A stretch of 37,108 nt of DNA from Sulfuricurvum sp. (GCF_019163035.1 NZ_JAFLKV010000069.1:1-37108), one strand, 5' to 3'; numbered from the stretch's first letter, positions 1 through 11,161 are shown. The notes: generated by a model not told the origin, from the letters alone. A program made the numbers and translations.

Positions 1-2
1 GT

Positions 3-95
3 AATCATGAGTACATTGATTTTCAGTATGAAATATATGAAAAAAACGGAGAAACTTATGTACTGCTCTTTGGTAAAACTCACTACCTCGCCTGA
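3..95 (+). CDS. C-terminal end of an uncharacterised protein (5' truncated by window edge)
   Basis: Open frame from base 3: NHEYIDFQYEIYEKNGETYVLLFGKTHYLA*, protein-like composition, convergent with the next gene. Confidence 0.5.
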   Translation, partial: NHEYIDFQYEIYEKNGETYVLLFGKTHYLA

Positions 96-105
96 CTCAC
101 CACTG

Positions 106-477
106 CTAATTAATCCCTAAAACAGCGGAGAGTTTTTCGTTAAGAACTTGAGGGGTAAAAGGTTTTACAATATAGTTATTAACTCCGGCTTTTAGTGCAG
201 TAATCACTTCCGTTTTCCCCCCTTCTGTTGTAACCATGATGATTGGCAAATCGGTAAAGCGACTGTCTGCACGTACTTTTTTAACTAATTCCAATCCATT
301 CATTTCAGGCATATTCCAATCGGTTATGAGCATTTTGGTATCTGGATTGATATGTAAAGTTTCCCACCCTTGAAGCCCATCTTCACCTTCTAAAATAGTT
401 TCATAACCAAGACGTACGAGGGTATTTTTTATAATTCGACGCATTGTCGAACTATCATCTACTACTAAAAATTTCAA
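106..477 (-). CDS. Single-domain CheY-like response regulator
   Basis: VVDDSSTMRRII, TDWNMPEMNGLE, K in IVKPF. Confidence 0.93.
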   Translation of the reverse strand: MKFLVVDDSSTMRRIIKNTLVRLGYETILEGEDGLQGWETLHINPDTKMLITDWNMPEMNGLELVKKVRADSRFTDLPIIMVTTEGGKTEVITALKAGVNNYIVKPFTPQVLNEKLSAVLGIN

Positions 478-705
478 CTTTTCCCCTTTAATACATCATA
501 ATATTTAAAGTGTAGATAGCAATAAGTATTCCGATATTGTTGATATACATAATTTGTAAATAGGGCAAATATAAAAAATCATATTACAAAACTACACACA
601 AATATTAATTATAGTTATGATAAGTATAATATTAAGCTGTTATCATCTAAATTGGATGTAAAATAATATAGAAAATACTATTGAATTGACAAAAAGGTGA
701 TTTGC

Positions 706-1968
706 ATGTTTGGTACTACAGTAATAAAGCGTATTGAAGAAGAAAAAAGGTTACTTGAGTTAAGACTTTTATCACTTGAAGAAAAAAATATTCAACTTGA
801 ATCTATTGTTTCTTTTTCGTATGAAGAATATATGGTGACGGTAAGCTCGGATGGTAGAGTGATTGCATCAAATGCAGCATTTAATACTCTTTCTAATCAA
901 GATAAAGTTATTGCAGAACTCAGAAAAAATCAATCAACTATTAAGGTAGATGAGTGTGAGGGAGAAGTTAAATTCCAAAGCATTAATAATGGAACCATTT
1001 ATCGATTTAAAAAAGGGGATGTACGCCACGATCAAAGTCTTTTAGCTACTCATCATACTTCTATTCATCAAGCCCTAAAAAACAATCAAGATGTTTTTAC
1101 TGCAATGGTAGATCATTTGCGAATTATGTCTAAAGACGCCATTCAAATGACTCATGATTCGAACGAAGCAAGTGAACTGGCTACAGAAGCTATGGTTCAA
1201 ACAGATCATCTTTCATCCTATATGAGTGATGCGGTACAATCAACTATTCAACTTGCCCAGCGAAGTGGAGAAATATCAAGCATTATAGCCCTTATTAAAG
1301 ATATCGCTGATCAAACCAATCTTTTGGCATTGAATGCAGCTATTGAAGCAGCACGCGCGGGTGAACATGGTCGTGGATTTGCTGTTGTAGCCGATGAAGT
1401 ACGAAAACTGGCGGAACGTACTCAAAAAGCAACTAAAGAGATTGAAATTGTTGTTCAGACAATGCAGCAAGAAACGACAGATATACAAAGCAGTACGGAA
1501 GAGATAAATAATTTTGCGTCAAAAACTAAAGATTTAATTGTAGCTATCAATAATGATATCGTTATGTTTAAAAACAATGCAATTGAATCAGAAAAAGAGA
1601 CCAACACACTAGCAGATTTCGCATTTGGTAGTTTGGCTAAAGTTGACCATGTAATTTACAAAAACAATATTTATTCGCTCATTTTTGGAGAAAAATCAGA
1701 ATTTAAAGAAGTTGATCATACCTCTTGTCGTTTAGGTAAATGGTATGCAACTCTCGGTAATGAAGCGTATGGCAATACCAATTCATACAGAAGCCTCGAA
1801 CAGCCGCATAGTATTGTTCACCGTGAAGCAAATGCGTTAGCAAAAAAATGCTCTGGAAATAATGTAACGTGTTCAAAAGAAGAAATTAAAAAATCGATTG
1901 ATACGATTGAGCGCGCTAGTGCGGATGTCTTTAAATTTATTGATGAAATGATCAAAGAAAAACATTAA
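706..1968 (+). CDS. Cytoplasmic methyl-accepting chemotaxis protein with C-terminal CZB (zinc-binding) domain
   Basis: MCP hairpin [41 protein letters not shown] pattern [10 protein letters not shown]...QPHSIVH; no clear TM. ORF track starts at GTG 697; ATG 706 is better placed behind AAAAAGGTGA. Confidence 0.9.
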   Translation: MFGTTVIKRIEEEKRLLELRLLSLEEKNIQLESIVSFSYEEYMVTVSSDGRVIASNAAFNTLSNQDKVIAELRKNQSTIKVDECEGEVKFQSINNGTIYRFKKGDVRHDQSLLATHHTSIHQALKNNQDVFTAMVDHLRIMSKDAIQMTHDSNEASELATEAMVQTDHLSSYMSDAVQSTIQLAQRSGEISSIIALIKDIADQTNLLALNAAIEAARAGEHGRGFAVVADEVRKLAERTQKATKEIEIVVQTMQQETTDIQSSTEEINNFASKTKDLIVAINNDIVMFKNNAIESEKETNTLADFAFGSLAKVDHVIYKNNIYSLIFGEKSEFKEVDHTSCRLGKWYATLGNEAYGNTNSYRSLEQPHSIVHREANALAKKCSGNNVTCSKEEIKKSIDTIERASADVFKFIDEMIKEKH

Positions 1969-2146
1969 AGCTTATTAATGTTGAGCATAATAAAAAATAA
2001 TTTCAAGCTGTATGGCAGGATCATGTTAAATCAATTCTCATTTATTACGCTGAATGTTTGGAATCAGAATATTTACTAAATATTAGAGATTCTTTATCTT
2101 ACTTTTGACTATAATAACCTAAAAATTAATGAGTCAGGAGATCACT

Positions 2147-3364
2147 ATGGGAACATCGTATTTGGAATCGCACCCCGATGAAAACGGTTATTTTGGTAAA
2201 TTCGGAGGTTCGTATATCCCTCCGGTATTGGAAGAGCCGTTTGCCGAAATCAACAAAGCCTATAAAGAACTCAAAAATTCCCCTGAATTTATAAATGAAC
2301 TTAAATACGTACGAAAACATTATCAGGGGCGACCGACTCCTGTCTCTTTTGCCAAAAATCTTACCGAATATTGCGGCGGAGCGAAAATCTATCTTAAACG
2401 TGAAGATCTCAATCACACCGGCGCCCACAAACTCAACCATTGTATGGCGGAAGTGATCCTCGCTAAACATCTGGGTAAAAAAAGGGTGATTGCCGAAACC
2501 GGTGCCGGACAGCATGGGGTTGCTCTTGCTACAGCAGCTGCTTATTTCGGTTTGGAGTGTGAAATACATATGGGGGAAGTGGATATTGCTAAAGAGCATC
2601 CCAATGTCGTTCGTATGAAAATACTCGGGGCACGAGTAGTTCCTGCGACACATGGGTTAAAAACGCTCAAAGAAGCGGTCGATTCAGCTTTTGAAGAATA
2701 CATCAAAGATCCGATTAACTCGATTTACTGCATCGGTTCGGTTGTCGGTCCTCATCCGTTTCCGATGATGGTTAGGGATTTTCAATCGGTAATCGGGTTT
2801 GAAGCGAAAGAACAGTTTGATGAGCTAGAGGGGAAACTTCCAGATAATGTCATCGCTTGTGTCGGCGGGGGATCGAATGCGATGGGAATTTTCTCTGCAT
2901 TTATCGATGATAGCGAGGTGAATCTTTATGGAGTTGAACCATTAGGACGAGGCGAAACACTTGGGGATCACGCTGCAACGCTGACCTATGGGGAAGAGGG
3001 GGTTATGCATGGGTTTAATTCGATTATGCTCAAAGATGCGAATGGTGAACCTGCACCGGTTTATTCAATCGGTTCAGGGATCGATTATCCCTCGGTGGGA
3101 CCTGAACACGCTTATCTAAAAGAGAGCGGCAGAACCAAAGTGGGGTTGTGCAATGATGATGAAGCGGTGGATGCTTTTTATAAACTCTCACAGCTTGAGG
3201 GGATTATTCCGGCACTTGAATCGGCTCATGCGGTTGCGTTTGCAATGAAACTGGCTAAAACACTCGGTAACGATAAAACAATCCTTGTTAATCTAAGCGG
3301 ACGAGGGGACAAAGATATCGATTTCGTGATTGAAAATTATCCTGTACCGCATGCAAAATTTTAA
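2147..3364 (+). CDS. trpB: Tryptophan synthase beta chain
   Basis: [15 protein letters not shown] (PLP lysine), [33 protein letters not shown] before ATG 2147. Confidence 0.93.
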   Translation: MGTSYLESHPDENGYFGKFGGSYIPPVLEEPFAEINKAYKELKNSPEFINELKYVRKHYQGRPTPVSFAKNLTEYCGGAKIYLKREDLNHTGAHKLNHCMAEVILAKHLGKKRVIAETGAGQHGVALATAAAYFGLECEIHMGEVDIAKEHPNVVRMKILGARVVPATHGLKTLKEAVDSAFEEYIKDPINSIYCIGSVVGPHPFPMMVRDFQSVIGFEAKEQFDELEGKLPDNVIACVGGGSNAMGIFSAFIDDSEVNLYGVEPLGRGETLGDHAATLTYGEEGVMHGFNSIMLKDANGEPAPVYSIGSGIDYPSVGPEHAYLKESGRTKVGLCNDDEAVDAFYKLSQLEGIIPALESAHAVAFAMKLAKTLGNDKTILVNLSGRGDKDIDFVIENYPVPHAKF

Positions 3365-3455
3365 ATTTTCAGAATTGGATGTTCAATCAGCGCAGTTGTT
3401 GCCCTTTTAAGAAATCTTGCGTTATTCTGTTTACATTAAACTAAAAGGAGAATAG

Positions 3456-4973
3456 ATGGCTGACCCGAATGTACTAAAACAGCTTCGGGCTAATCTGCAC
3501 TCTTATTCTCTTTTGTATGTCGAGGATAATACGGGGCTGAACGCTCAGGCAAGCACTCTTTTTAAAAAATTCTTTGATAATGTTGTCTCCGCGTATGACG
3601 GTGAAGAGGGGTTGAGCCTTTTTAAACTTCATCGTCCTCAAATCGTTATCACCGATATCAATATGCCTAAAATGGATGGACTGAAAATGTCCGAAGCGAT
3701 ACATGCTATTGATTCGGATGTCATAATTATCATTACGACCGCCCATGATGAAATCGAAATGCTCCACCATTCGATTAAAATCGGAGTCTTTGAATATCTC
3801 ATCAAACCACTTAAGATCGATAATCTCATCGAAACATTTACGCGATGTTCTGAAGTATTTTTGGAGGCGTTTCATCGCAAAATTTTTAATGCCAATCTGC
3901 ACGCTGTTTTTAACTATCAAAACAATCTGGTTTTTTTACTCCATGAACGTAATGTGGTGATTGCCAATCAGCCCTGTCTTGATTTTTTCGGTGTCCCCAA
4001 CATCGAGGCATTGCGAAAGAAATTTCAATCGTTCGGTGAGGTTCTACTCGAACATAAAAGTTTTGTTTACGACCACGGGACGATGAAATGGTTTGAGCAT
4101 ATTTCTGCACATCCTGGACGGCTGTTTAATGTCAAAATTGCCGATCAGGAGGAGGTGTCGCACCATTTTATCCTCACGTTTCAGAGTGTTCCTGAAAAAG
4201 AGGGGTATGCTGTCCTTTCCCTCAATGATGTCACTGAATTGGGGCTGCTCAAACTCTATGACAGTACTGCAACCGAGAAAGAAGCCATTCTCAAAGATGA
4301 AAAAACGGTACGTGCACTTCTGGAGATGGGAATGCGCAGTGGTGCCAAGATCAAAGCACACAATCTTTACAAAGGGTTAAGTATCGCGAACGATGGGCTT
4401 GTGGTAACTATCGATGAGAGAGTCGTCACCATGAAGGTTCCGTACGTTCAGCTCAAAGCGATGCAGCATGAGGAGATGTTTTACCTCACTTCAGAACTTT
4501 TCCCCATGGCAATTTTGGCGGAGGGGATCAAACGGATTGATTTTGAGGATCAAAGTGTTACTTTTGAACATTACCACTTGGTTTCAACTTCACCGACTCG
4601 TAGAGAATCGATACGGGTCACGCCTGATGATAAGATTCAGATGAGTATGCTGTATGAAGAGCGGAAGTTAGATACTGAACTCGAGATTATGGATGTTTCA
4701 CTGGGGGGAATGAGGGTTCAGGTTTTATCTTTGCCGGCAGGATTTGCCGTAAAACATTCGGTTATTTTGGATATTGTACTTACCACTATGCTTCGTCCGA
4801 TCATTATTAATACGACGGCAGAGGTGTTTCGGATCGATGAGGTGAATCGACGTTTCGAGGTGGTTTTTATTTTTACACTTCATGCAGAAGGGAAGAAAAG
4901 TATGATCGATTATATCGCCAAACGTCAAATGGTTTTAATCCGCGAATTTAAAGGAATACAGTATGAAAAATGA
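3456..4973 (+). CDS. Response regulator with C-terminal PilZ (c-di-GMP-binding) domain and a PAS-like middle
   Basis: REC: LYVEDN, TDINMPKMDG, LIKPL; PilZ: RRESIRV (RxxxR) and DVSLGGM (DxSxxG). Confidence 0.85.
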   Translation: MADPNVLKQLRANLHSYSLLYVEDNTGLNAQASTLFKKFFDNVVSAYDGEEGLSLFKLHRPQIVITDINMPKMDGLKMSEAIHAIDSDVIIIITTAHDEIEMLHHSIKIGVFEYLIKPLKIDNLIETFTRCSEVFLEAFHRKIFNANLHAVFNYQNNLVFLLHERNVVIANQPCLDFFGVPNIEALRKKFQSFGEVLLEHKSFVYDHGTMKWFEHISAHPGRLFNVKIADQEEVSHHFILTFQSVPEKEGYAVLSLNDVTELGLLKLYDSTATEKEAILKDEKTVRALLEMGMRSGAKIKAHNLYKGLSIANDGLVVTIDERVVTMKVPYVQLKAMQHEEMFYLTSELFPMAILAEGIKRIDFEDQSVTFEHYHLVSTSPTRRESIRVTPDDKIQMSMLYEERKLDTELEIMDVSLGGMRVQVLSLPAGFAVKHSVILDIVLTTMLRPIIINTTAEVFRIDEVNRRFEVVFIFTLHAEGKKSMIDYIAKRQMVLIREFKGIQYEK

Positions 4974-5733
4974 AACGGTTCTTTTTGACGATACACACCA
5001 TAAATGTGTTATGTTTAGTCTAGAAGATGAGGAACACGCAGCGCACTCACTGTCGGTGAACCAATTTTTGATTATTCAAAATAACAGCGCTGTTTTGATC
5101 GATCCTGGAAGTGAAGTGATATTCAGCGATTTGTATGAAGCAATTTCACGCCATATTGATCCGAAACAGCTGAAATACATCTTTTTTTCTCATCAAGATC
5201 CCGATGTCGCCGGTGCGATTGCTCAGTGGAGCGTTGCCACTTCAGCAAAGCTTGTTATATCGCAGTTGTGGGTTAGATTTATGGGGCATTATGGTCTTAT
5301 GGATATGGACCGTATTTTGGGGCTTGAAGATCATGGCGCTCAAATCACTTTCGGAAGTGATTATTTGCGGTTTATCCCTGCCCATTTTCTCCATTCTCCG
5401 GGAAATTTTTCTCTTTATGATAGCCGCTCGAAAATTCTCTTTTCGGGGGATATTGGAGCGGCGATCGCTTCTCCTCAAAATCTCAATAAAAGAGTTGATG
5501 ATTTTGAGGAACATCGGCCATTTTTAGAAGGGTTTCATAGTCGTTATATGGCATCTAACCGTTTTTGCCGTGCATGGGTTCAGTGTGTTCGTCGTTACGA
5601 TGTCGCTACGATTGCCCCTCAGCACGGGTCCCTCTTTCACGGTGAAAATGCAACACGCTTTTTAGAGTGGTTTGAAAATGTTGAGGGTGGAGCGGAACAT
5701 TGCGATACCCTTTACGGGTGTGAAAAAACGTGA
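4963..5733 (+). CDS. Metallo-beta-lactamase-fold protein resembling oxygen-binding diiron (ODP/flavodiiron-type) proteins
   Basis: FFSHQDPDVAGA, HSPGNFSLYD, LFSGDIGAAI, IAPQHGSL metal-ligand motifs; overlaps upstream REC-PilZ gene. Confidence 0.8.
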   Translation: MKNETVLFDDTHHKCVMFSLEDEEHAAHSLSVNQFLIIQNNSAVLIDPGSEVIFSDLYEAISRHIDPKQLKYIFFSHQDPDVAGAIAQWSVATSAKLVISQLWVRFMGHYGLMDMDRILGLEDHGAQITFGSDYLRFIPAHFLHSPGNFSLYDSRSKILFSGDIGAAIASPQNLNKRVDDFEEHRPFLEGFHSRYMASNRFCRAWVQCVRRYDVATIAPQHGSLFHGENATRFLEWFENVEGGAEHCDTLYGCEKT

Positions 5734-7682
5734 AGATTGATTCATCATCACTCTTTATCTCGTGGCTTCGTGAAAATGAAACGTGGTTGATGGAGCGGAT
5801 ACTCACCTATGCCAAAACAAATGGATACACTCTTTATACTTCGACCCTTTTGGAAGCGTGGCGAATCTCAATAGTCGGTTTGACCGATTCGCTTGAGCTT
5901 TTGATTACACAATACCCCACCCCACCATCTCTCACCCCTGATGAACATTTCAACGACGATCCAGCTTCGCAATTTGGATTGCTCGAAGCGCAGCGCCATC
6001 GAAGTCGAGGGGTTAATTTCGCGATGTTTATTTCATTGTTTAAATATTATCGGCAAACCTATCATGACTTGATTGAAGAGAACAAAGAGATTTTCGAAAA
6101 TCCGCAGTTTTATTATGAGTATATTCGGCAGTTTTTTGATCGGGTAGAGATTGCCTATTCTATCGAATGGCACGGACGAAGTTCGGAAGAACAAATACAT
6201 GAACTCTCTTCTCAAAATCTTGATCTTACGAATGAAAAAAATCTCTATTTGACCATTTTTGATTCGTTCTCATCAGGGGCAATTTTGCTTGATTCTTACG
6301 GTTTGATCACCAACTACAACCAAAGTGCGAGTGAAGTGTTATTTGATAAAAGACAATCCAGCGGTCACTACTACTACATGAAAAATAAAACGATACCAAC
6401 TCCTGAATGGATTTTTGATGCAATCGGTGATTTGGGAGATAGGGAGAGTTATCGTTTTACGTATGAAAAAAAAGAGAGTGATGGGACACGGAGAATTTAC
6501 GATGTCTCGATTCGTCCATTAGATGATGTCAGTGAGAAATTTTCGGGTTATGTAATGATCTTAAATGATATTACGGCACTCGAAAGTGCTCGTGAACGGT
6601 TTGATTTGGCGATTAATGGCTCACGTGATGGGCTATGGGACTGGAATCTTATTACTAATGAAATTTATTTTTCACCCCGTTGGAAAATGATGCTCGGTTA
6701 CAGTGATGAAGAGCTTCCCAATGCGCTGGAGACATGGAGTTCACTTGTTCATCCCGATGATTTAGAAGCTGCAGAGCGGGCGATTGAAATGAGTATAACG
6801 TCTCAAGGGGTTCCTTATGAAAATATCCATCGTTTACGGCATAAAGAGGGGCATTATATTTGGAATTTGGATCGGGGGCAAGTAATTTTTGATGAGGAGA
6901 ACAAAGCGGTTCGGATGGTTGGATTTCACACGGATATTACTCAGCGTCAGCGTATGCTCGAAGAGATACGTACTACTCAAGAACTAATGATAGCCCAATC
7001 TCGTCATGCGGCAATGGGAGAGATGATTGGGATGATCGCCCATCAATGGCGTCAGCCGCTGAGTACGATGTCGATGGTTATCAATAACATGCTCGTCGAT
7101 CTTGATCTCGATGGGATTGATCCCGAACAGTGTCAAAAAAGCGGTGAAGAGATTTTGGCGATGAGCGACTATCTCTCTAAGACAATTGATGTATTCCGTA
7201 ATTTTTTCCGTCCTGATAAAGAGAAAGAGCCGAGTTTTATCATTGATATTTTGGGTGAAGCCGAATCTATGATCGGTTCGAGTATGCTCAATCATAATAT
7301 TGTTTTGGAGATGGCTAATGAGTCGAAGGGATCAGTATGCATCTATTCTCGTGAAATGCTACAGGTATTGATCAATATTTTAAATAATGCCAAAGAAGCA
7401 TTGGTATCGAGTCCACTTCTTAATAAGAGGATAAATGTTCGTGTATACGATGAAGATGAGTATGTCGTGGCACAACTGTGTAATAATGGCGGAAATATCC
7501 CAGTAGAGGTGATGTCCCATATTTTTGACCCCTATTTTTCGACCAAAGATGAAAAAACGGGGACTGGATTAGGACTTTATATGTCAAAAACAATTATCGA
7601 AAAGCATCTGAATGGAATTATCAGTGTTGAGAATACTGGAGATGGAGTGTGTTTCACGATACGATTACTCAGGGAAAAATAG
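5730..7682 (+). CDS. Soluble PAS-domain sensor histidine kinase
   Basis: N-terminal helical region, PAS (GYSDEELPNALETWSSLVHPDD), H-box GMIAHQWRQPLSTMS, GTGLGLYMSK; GTG start overlaps previous stop (GTGA). Confidence 0.9.
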   Translation: MKIDSSSLFISWLRENETWLMERILTYAKTNGYTLYTSTLLEAWRISIVGLTDSLELLITQYPTPPSLTPDEHFNDDPASQFGLLEAQRHRSRGVNFAMFISLFKYYRQTYHDLIEENKEIFENPQFYYEYIRQFFDRVEIAYSIEWHGRSSEEQIHELSSQNLDLTNEKNLYLTIFDSFSSGAILLDSYGLITNYNQSASEVLFDKRQSSGHYYYMKNKTIPTPEWIFDAIGDLGDRESYRFTYEKKESDGTRRIYDVSIRPLDDVSEKFSGYVMILNDITALESARERFDLAINGSRDGLWDWNLITNEIYFSPRWKMMLGYSDEELPNALETWSSLVHPDDLEAAERAIEMSITSQGVPYENIHRLRHKEGHYIWNLDRGQVIFDEENKAVRMVGFHTDITQRQRMLEEIRTTQELMIAQSRHAAMGEMIGMIAHQWRQPLSTMSMVINNMLVDLDLDGIDPEQCQKSGEEILAMSDYLSKTIDVFRNFFRPDKEKEPSFIIDILGEAESMIGSSMLNHNIVLEMANESKGSVCIYSREMLQVLINILNNAKEALVSSPLLNKRINVRVYDEDEYVVAQLCNNGGNIPVEVMSHIFDPYFSTKDEKTGTGLGLYMSKTIIEKHLNGIISVENTGDGVCFTIRLLREK

Positions 7683-7696
7683 CGTTTTTTTGAGAA

Positions 7697-7730
7697 TTGC
7701 CACACAATTGCAACACTAACCAATCATAAT
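7697..7730 (+). promoter_or_regulatory. Direct-repeat activator site plus -10 box (site A)
   Basis: TTGCCACA-CAA-TTGCAA-CACTAACCAAT-CATAAT, 24-nt leader, SD, ATG 7761. Confidence 0.7.
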
Positions 7731-7760
7731 TACAACTAATAATCTATGAGGTGAGAAAAT

Positions 7761-8249
7761 ATGGCTGGAATAGAACTTACGTTCGATGACAAAGAGTTTA
7801 TCGTTTCTAAAACTGATTTGGCAGGAAAAATTATTTATGGTAATGAATTATTTATCCAAATGTCCGGATATCTCGAATCAGAGCTTCTCGGCAAGCCTCA
7901 TAATATTTTGCGACATCCTGAGATGCCTGCCTCTATTTTTAAATTTTTGTGGGACAAAATCAAAAATAAAGAAGAAGTTTTTGCTTATGTTCTTAATAAA
8001 ACAAAAGATGACAACTATTACTGGGTCATGGCACATGTAACTGCAAGTATGAATGATAAAAATGAGCTGATCGCCTATCACTCTGTTCGTCGCAAACCTT
8101 CCCAAAAAAAATTAGAGTTGATCAAACCAATTTATCGTTCATTGCTTGAAGCGGAGAGACGCGGAGGTATTCATGCCGGGACAGAAGCGTTAACACATTT
8201 TTTAAATCAGAAAAAGGTCTCTTATGAAGAATTTATCCTCTCTCTCTAA
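7761..8249 (+). CDS. PAS-domain protein, CetB/Aer-like redox sensor
   Basis: [44 protein letters not shown] ... YYWVMAHV. Confidence 0.85.
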   Translation: MAGIELTFDDKEFIVSKTDLAGKIIYGNELFIQMSGYLESELLGKPHNILRHPEMPASIFKFLWDKIKNKEEVFAYVLNKTKDDNYYWVMAHVTASMNDKNELIAYHSVRRKPSQKKLELIKPIYRSLLEAERRGGIHAGTEALTHFLNQKKVSYEEFILSL

Positions 8250-9663
8250 GCTGCAGTATCTTAATCTTATTTCGATTTTTGTGTTTATGGTAGCGCTGAT
8301 TTTTGAAGTAATTACGATCGGATTTGATTGGATTCGGGTTTTGAATTTAGTTAATTTTGCTATTGCTTGGGCTATATTTGTCAATATTCGTAAAGTTCAA
8401 GCAACTATTCACAATGTAGCTGAAACCATGAAAGAGATTGAGCTTGGGCATATGGAATCTCGGATTACTAATATCGCCGAGAACGGTGAATTGCGTGCAT
8501 TGTGTTGGAATACGAATAACATGATTGATCAGCTCGAAGTCTATATGCGTGATACCTATGCGGTTATTGAGGCATTGAGTCAAGACCGTTATTATCGTAC
8601 GGTTCAAGACTCTGGACTCAAAGGGACGTTTAAACGTTCAGCCGAGTATATTAATCAAAATGTCGTCAAAATGAGAGCAAGTCATGAAGCCCTTAAACTT
8701 TCTGAACTCGATCAAAAACTTGCCGAAATCAGTCGTTCTACCGGAGGATTGGATGTTATCCAAAATGATTTGGTAATCACACTTGGAAATTTGTCGAATA
8801 TTGCATCAATCTCTCAAAATACCGCCGCTCAGTCCTCTACAACAGTTAATGAGATCGGAGAAGTGAGTCAAAACCTCTCTTCTTTGAGTGAACTGGTTGT
8901 CGATTCCAATGGAGCCATCAATGCTCTTAGCGCTCGTGCAAACGATATTAATTCAGTGGTCAATCTGATCAAAGATATTGCCGATCAGACCAATCTTTTG
9001 GCATTGAATGCAGCGATTGAAGCGGCACGTGCCGGTGAACAAGGACGGGGGTTTGCCGTGGTTGCCGATGAAGTTAGAAAACTTGCGGAGAAAACTCAAA
9101 GTGCCACAGGTGAGATATCAATCGCGATTCAAACTCTTCAACAAGAGACAACTTCGATTCAGTCGGGGTCTGAATCGATCAATGAGATAGCGTTGCGCTC
9201 AAGTGCGATGATTCAAAAATTTGATAAAACTATCCATTTGTTTAACACGGATGCTCTAAAAACCGCTTCTGTTGTCCGAAATATTGAATCGACCGCTTTT
9301 GTTATTTTGGCAAAAATCGATCATATGCTCTTTAAAGGGACAGCGTATAATGCTGTATACACCCGAAATGATCAACAACATTTTTCAGATCATCATGATT
9401 GCCGTTTGGGAGCATGGTATGAAAAAGGAGACGGAAAAAAATATTTCAGTTCTCTTTCATCATTTCAAGGGATGTTGCAACCGCATCAGAAAGTGCATGA
9501 TACAATAGGCGTTATCGGTAATACGATTAAAGATATCTCTCGTTTGAGTGAAAATCGTGATCTCCTTATTCAACAATTCGGTACATTGGAAAACTCATCA
9601 GATACGTTGTTCAAGCAAATGGATTTGATGTTGAATGAGGCGGCAGCAAAAGAGGTCGGCTAA
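8224..9663 (+). CDS. Membrane methyl-accepting chemotaxis protein (CetA-like) with C-terminal CZB domain
   Basis: Two N-terminal TM segments, MCP hairpin [52 protein letters not shown]...QPHQKVH. Confidence 0.9.
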   Translation: MKNLSSLSKLQYLNLISIFVFMVALIFEVITIGFDWIRVLNLVNFAIAWAIFVNIRKVQATIHNVAETMKEIELGHMESRITNIAENGELRALCWNTNNMIDQLEVYMRDTYAVIEALSQDRYYRTVQDSGLKGTFKRSAEYINQNVVKMRASHEALKLSELDQKLAEISRSTGGLDVIQNDLVITLGNLSNIASISQNTAAQSSTTVNEIGEVSQNLSSLSELVVDSNGAINALSARANDINSVVNLIKDIADQTNLLALNAAIEAARAGEQGRGFAVVADEVRKLAEKTQSATGEISIAIQTLQQETTSIQSGSESINEIALRSSAMIQKFDKTIHLFNTDALKTASVVRNIESTAFVILAKIDHMLFKGTAYNAVYTRNDQQHFSDHHDCRLGAWYEKGDGKKYFSSLSSFQGMLQPHQKVHDTIGVIGNTIKDISRLSENRDLLIQQFGTLENSSDTLFKQMDLMLNEAAAKEVG

Positions 9664-9727
9664 CTATTTGTAAAAAATATGTTGAATGCGTTATGATAAA
9701 AACAAACAAATATCTAAAAGGTTTTTG

Positions 9728-10945
9728 ATGAAGTATCAGCTAAATCATAGAGAAGTGACCTATGCCCTCTCTGAAGCACTCGATTATGTCGGTATCGATG
9801 ATACTATGCACGGTAAACGGGTCGGTTATATGTCTGCAGAGGTCGCAAAACGATTAGGCTGGGATTCTGAACGGATTGACAGAATCATTTTGATGGGGAT
9901 GCTCCATGACTGCGGAGTCTCTTCGACAGATGTGCATCATCATCTTGTTACGGAACTCGATTGGGATAATTCACAAGTGCATTGTCTCCGTGGAGCATCA
10001 CTCCTCTCGAAAGTCCCTTTTTATACTGATTATGCCGAAGTGATTTTATATCATCATACACACTGGAATCAGCTTCCCGACTCCCTTCCAAAAGAGGTGA
10101 AAGAGGAGGCCAATCTCATCTATTTGACAGATCGGGTGGATGCTTTGAGAGTTCAACTGGGGTCAACGACGCTGCATGATAAAGCGAATGTCCGAACAAC
10201 AATCCAAAAATATATCAGTGAGATGTTTTCAGAGGAGCTAACAGCAGCATTTGTCGCGGCGGCTGAAGCAGATTCTTTTTGGTACTACCTGGAAGCTGAA
10301 TCACTAGAGGGCTATTATGAAGACTGGATACGTCAATCTGAACCGATGGCGATCGATTTTTCCGAGCTTAAAAGTATTGCTATGATGTTTGCGGATGTGG
10401 TTGATGCCAAAAGTCCTTTCACCTCCAAGCATACGTACGGGGTTGCATCTTTGGCGCGATATCTTGCCGAGTTATACGGATTATCTGAAGCTCAACAAGA
10501 GTGCATAGAGTTGTCGGCATTCTTTCATGATTTGGGAAAACTGCGGGTAGCCGATGCCATTCTCCATAAAGCAGGTCCATTGGATGAAGAAGAACGTGCT
10601 CAGATGAACCGGCACGGTTTTGATTCAAATGTCATTTTGCGTAAAATAAAAGGGTTTCATGAAATTGCTAAAATTGCAGCGATGCATCATGAAACATTGG
10701 ATGCAAAAGGGTATCCATATCACTTGGGAGGGGATCAGATCCCGATTGAAGCGAGAATATTATCGGTAGCCGATATTTTTCAGGCGCTGGTACAAGATCG
10801 CCCCTATCGTATCGGTTTACATGCAGAAGAAGCACAAACGATTTTAAATGCGATGAGCAATGATCTAAAACTCGATAGCGCTATTGTCAATATCGTAGCT
10901 CAAAATTTAGGTATCTCCTATACGAAGGCGATGTATGCCGAATAG
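9728..10945 (+). CDS. Tandem HD-domain protein; second domain is a canonical HD-GYP c-di-GMP phosphodiesterase
   Basis: MLHDCG in first domain; FFHDLGKLRV...HHETLDAKGYPYHLGG in second. Confidence 0.9.
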   Translation: MKYQLNHREVTYALSEALDYVGIDDTMHGKRVGYMSAEVAKRLGWDSERIDRIILMGMLHDCGVSSTDVHHHLVTELDWDNSQVHCLRGASLLSKVPFYTDYAEVILYHHTHWNQLPDSLPKEVKEEANLIYLTDRVDALRVQLGSTTLHDKANVRTTIQKYISEMFSEELTAAFVAAAEADSFWYYLEAESLEGYYEDWIRQSEPMAIDFSELKSIAMMFADVVDAKSPFTSKHTYGVASLARYLAELYGLSEAQQECIELSAFFHDLGKLRVADAILHKAGPLDEEERAQMNRHGFDSNVILRKIKGFHEIAKIAAMHHETLDAKGYPYHLGGDQIPIEARILSVADIFQALVQDRPYRIGLHAEEAQTILNAMSNDLKLDSAIVNIVAQNLGISYTKAMYAE

Positions 10946-10976
10946 GTTTAACAATTTTACTTTGTTAACAAATACT

Positions 10977-11153
10977 TTAGGTGTCATAAGATTCAAAATG
11001 CACAGAAAAAATGGACAATGCCAATACGGAACTGGAGCCTAACGGTTTCTCAGCAGAATCCATTTCGAGGGACGTAGACTCGTCATCTTCTGCGTACAGA
11101 AAGGAAAAGTTTTCCATTCGGTTCAGCGATTCAATAATTTGTGCTAATTTCAT
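10977..11153 (-). CDS. Small ORF (58 aa), function unknown, last in the minus-strand run
   Basis: ATG 8 nt after kinase stop; MKLAQIIESLNRMENFSFLYAEDDESTSLEMDSAEKPLGSSSVLALSIFSVHFESYDT; below ORF-track cutoff. Confidence 0.4.
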   Translation of the reverse strand: MKLAQIIESLNRMENFSFLYAEDDESTSLEMDSAEKPLGSSSVLALSIFSVHFESYDT

Positions 11154-11161
11154 GATTTACT

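Noticed and set aside
3396-3445. TTGC-containing intergenic segment before the REC-PilZ gene as a possible sixth operator
   Set aside because: The TTGC elements are about 17 bp apart rather than 11 and no -10 falls at the required 11-bp spacing
9470-9490. GATGTTGCAACCG as operator half-site
   Set aside because: Single half-site inside the chemoreceptor CDS, no 11-bp partner or -10
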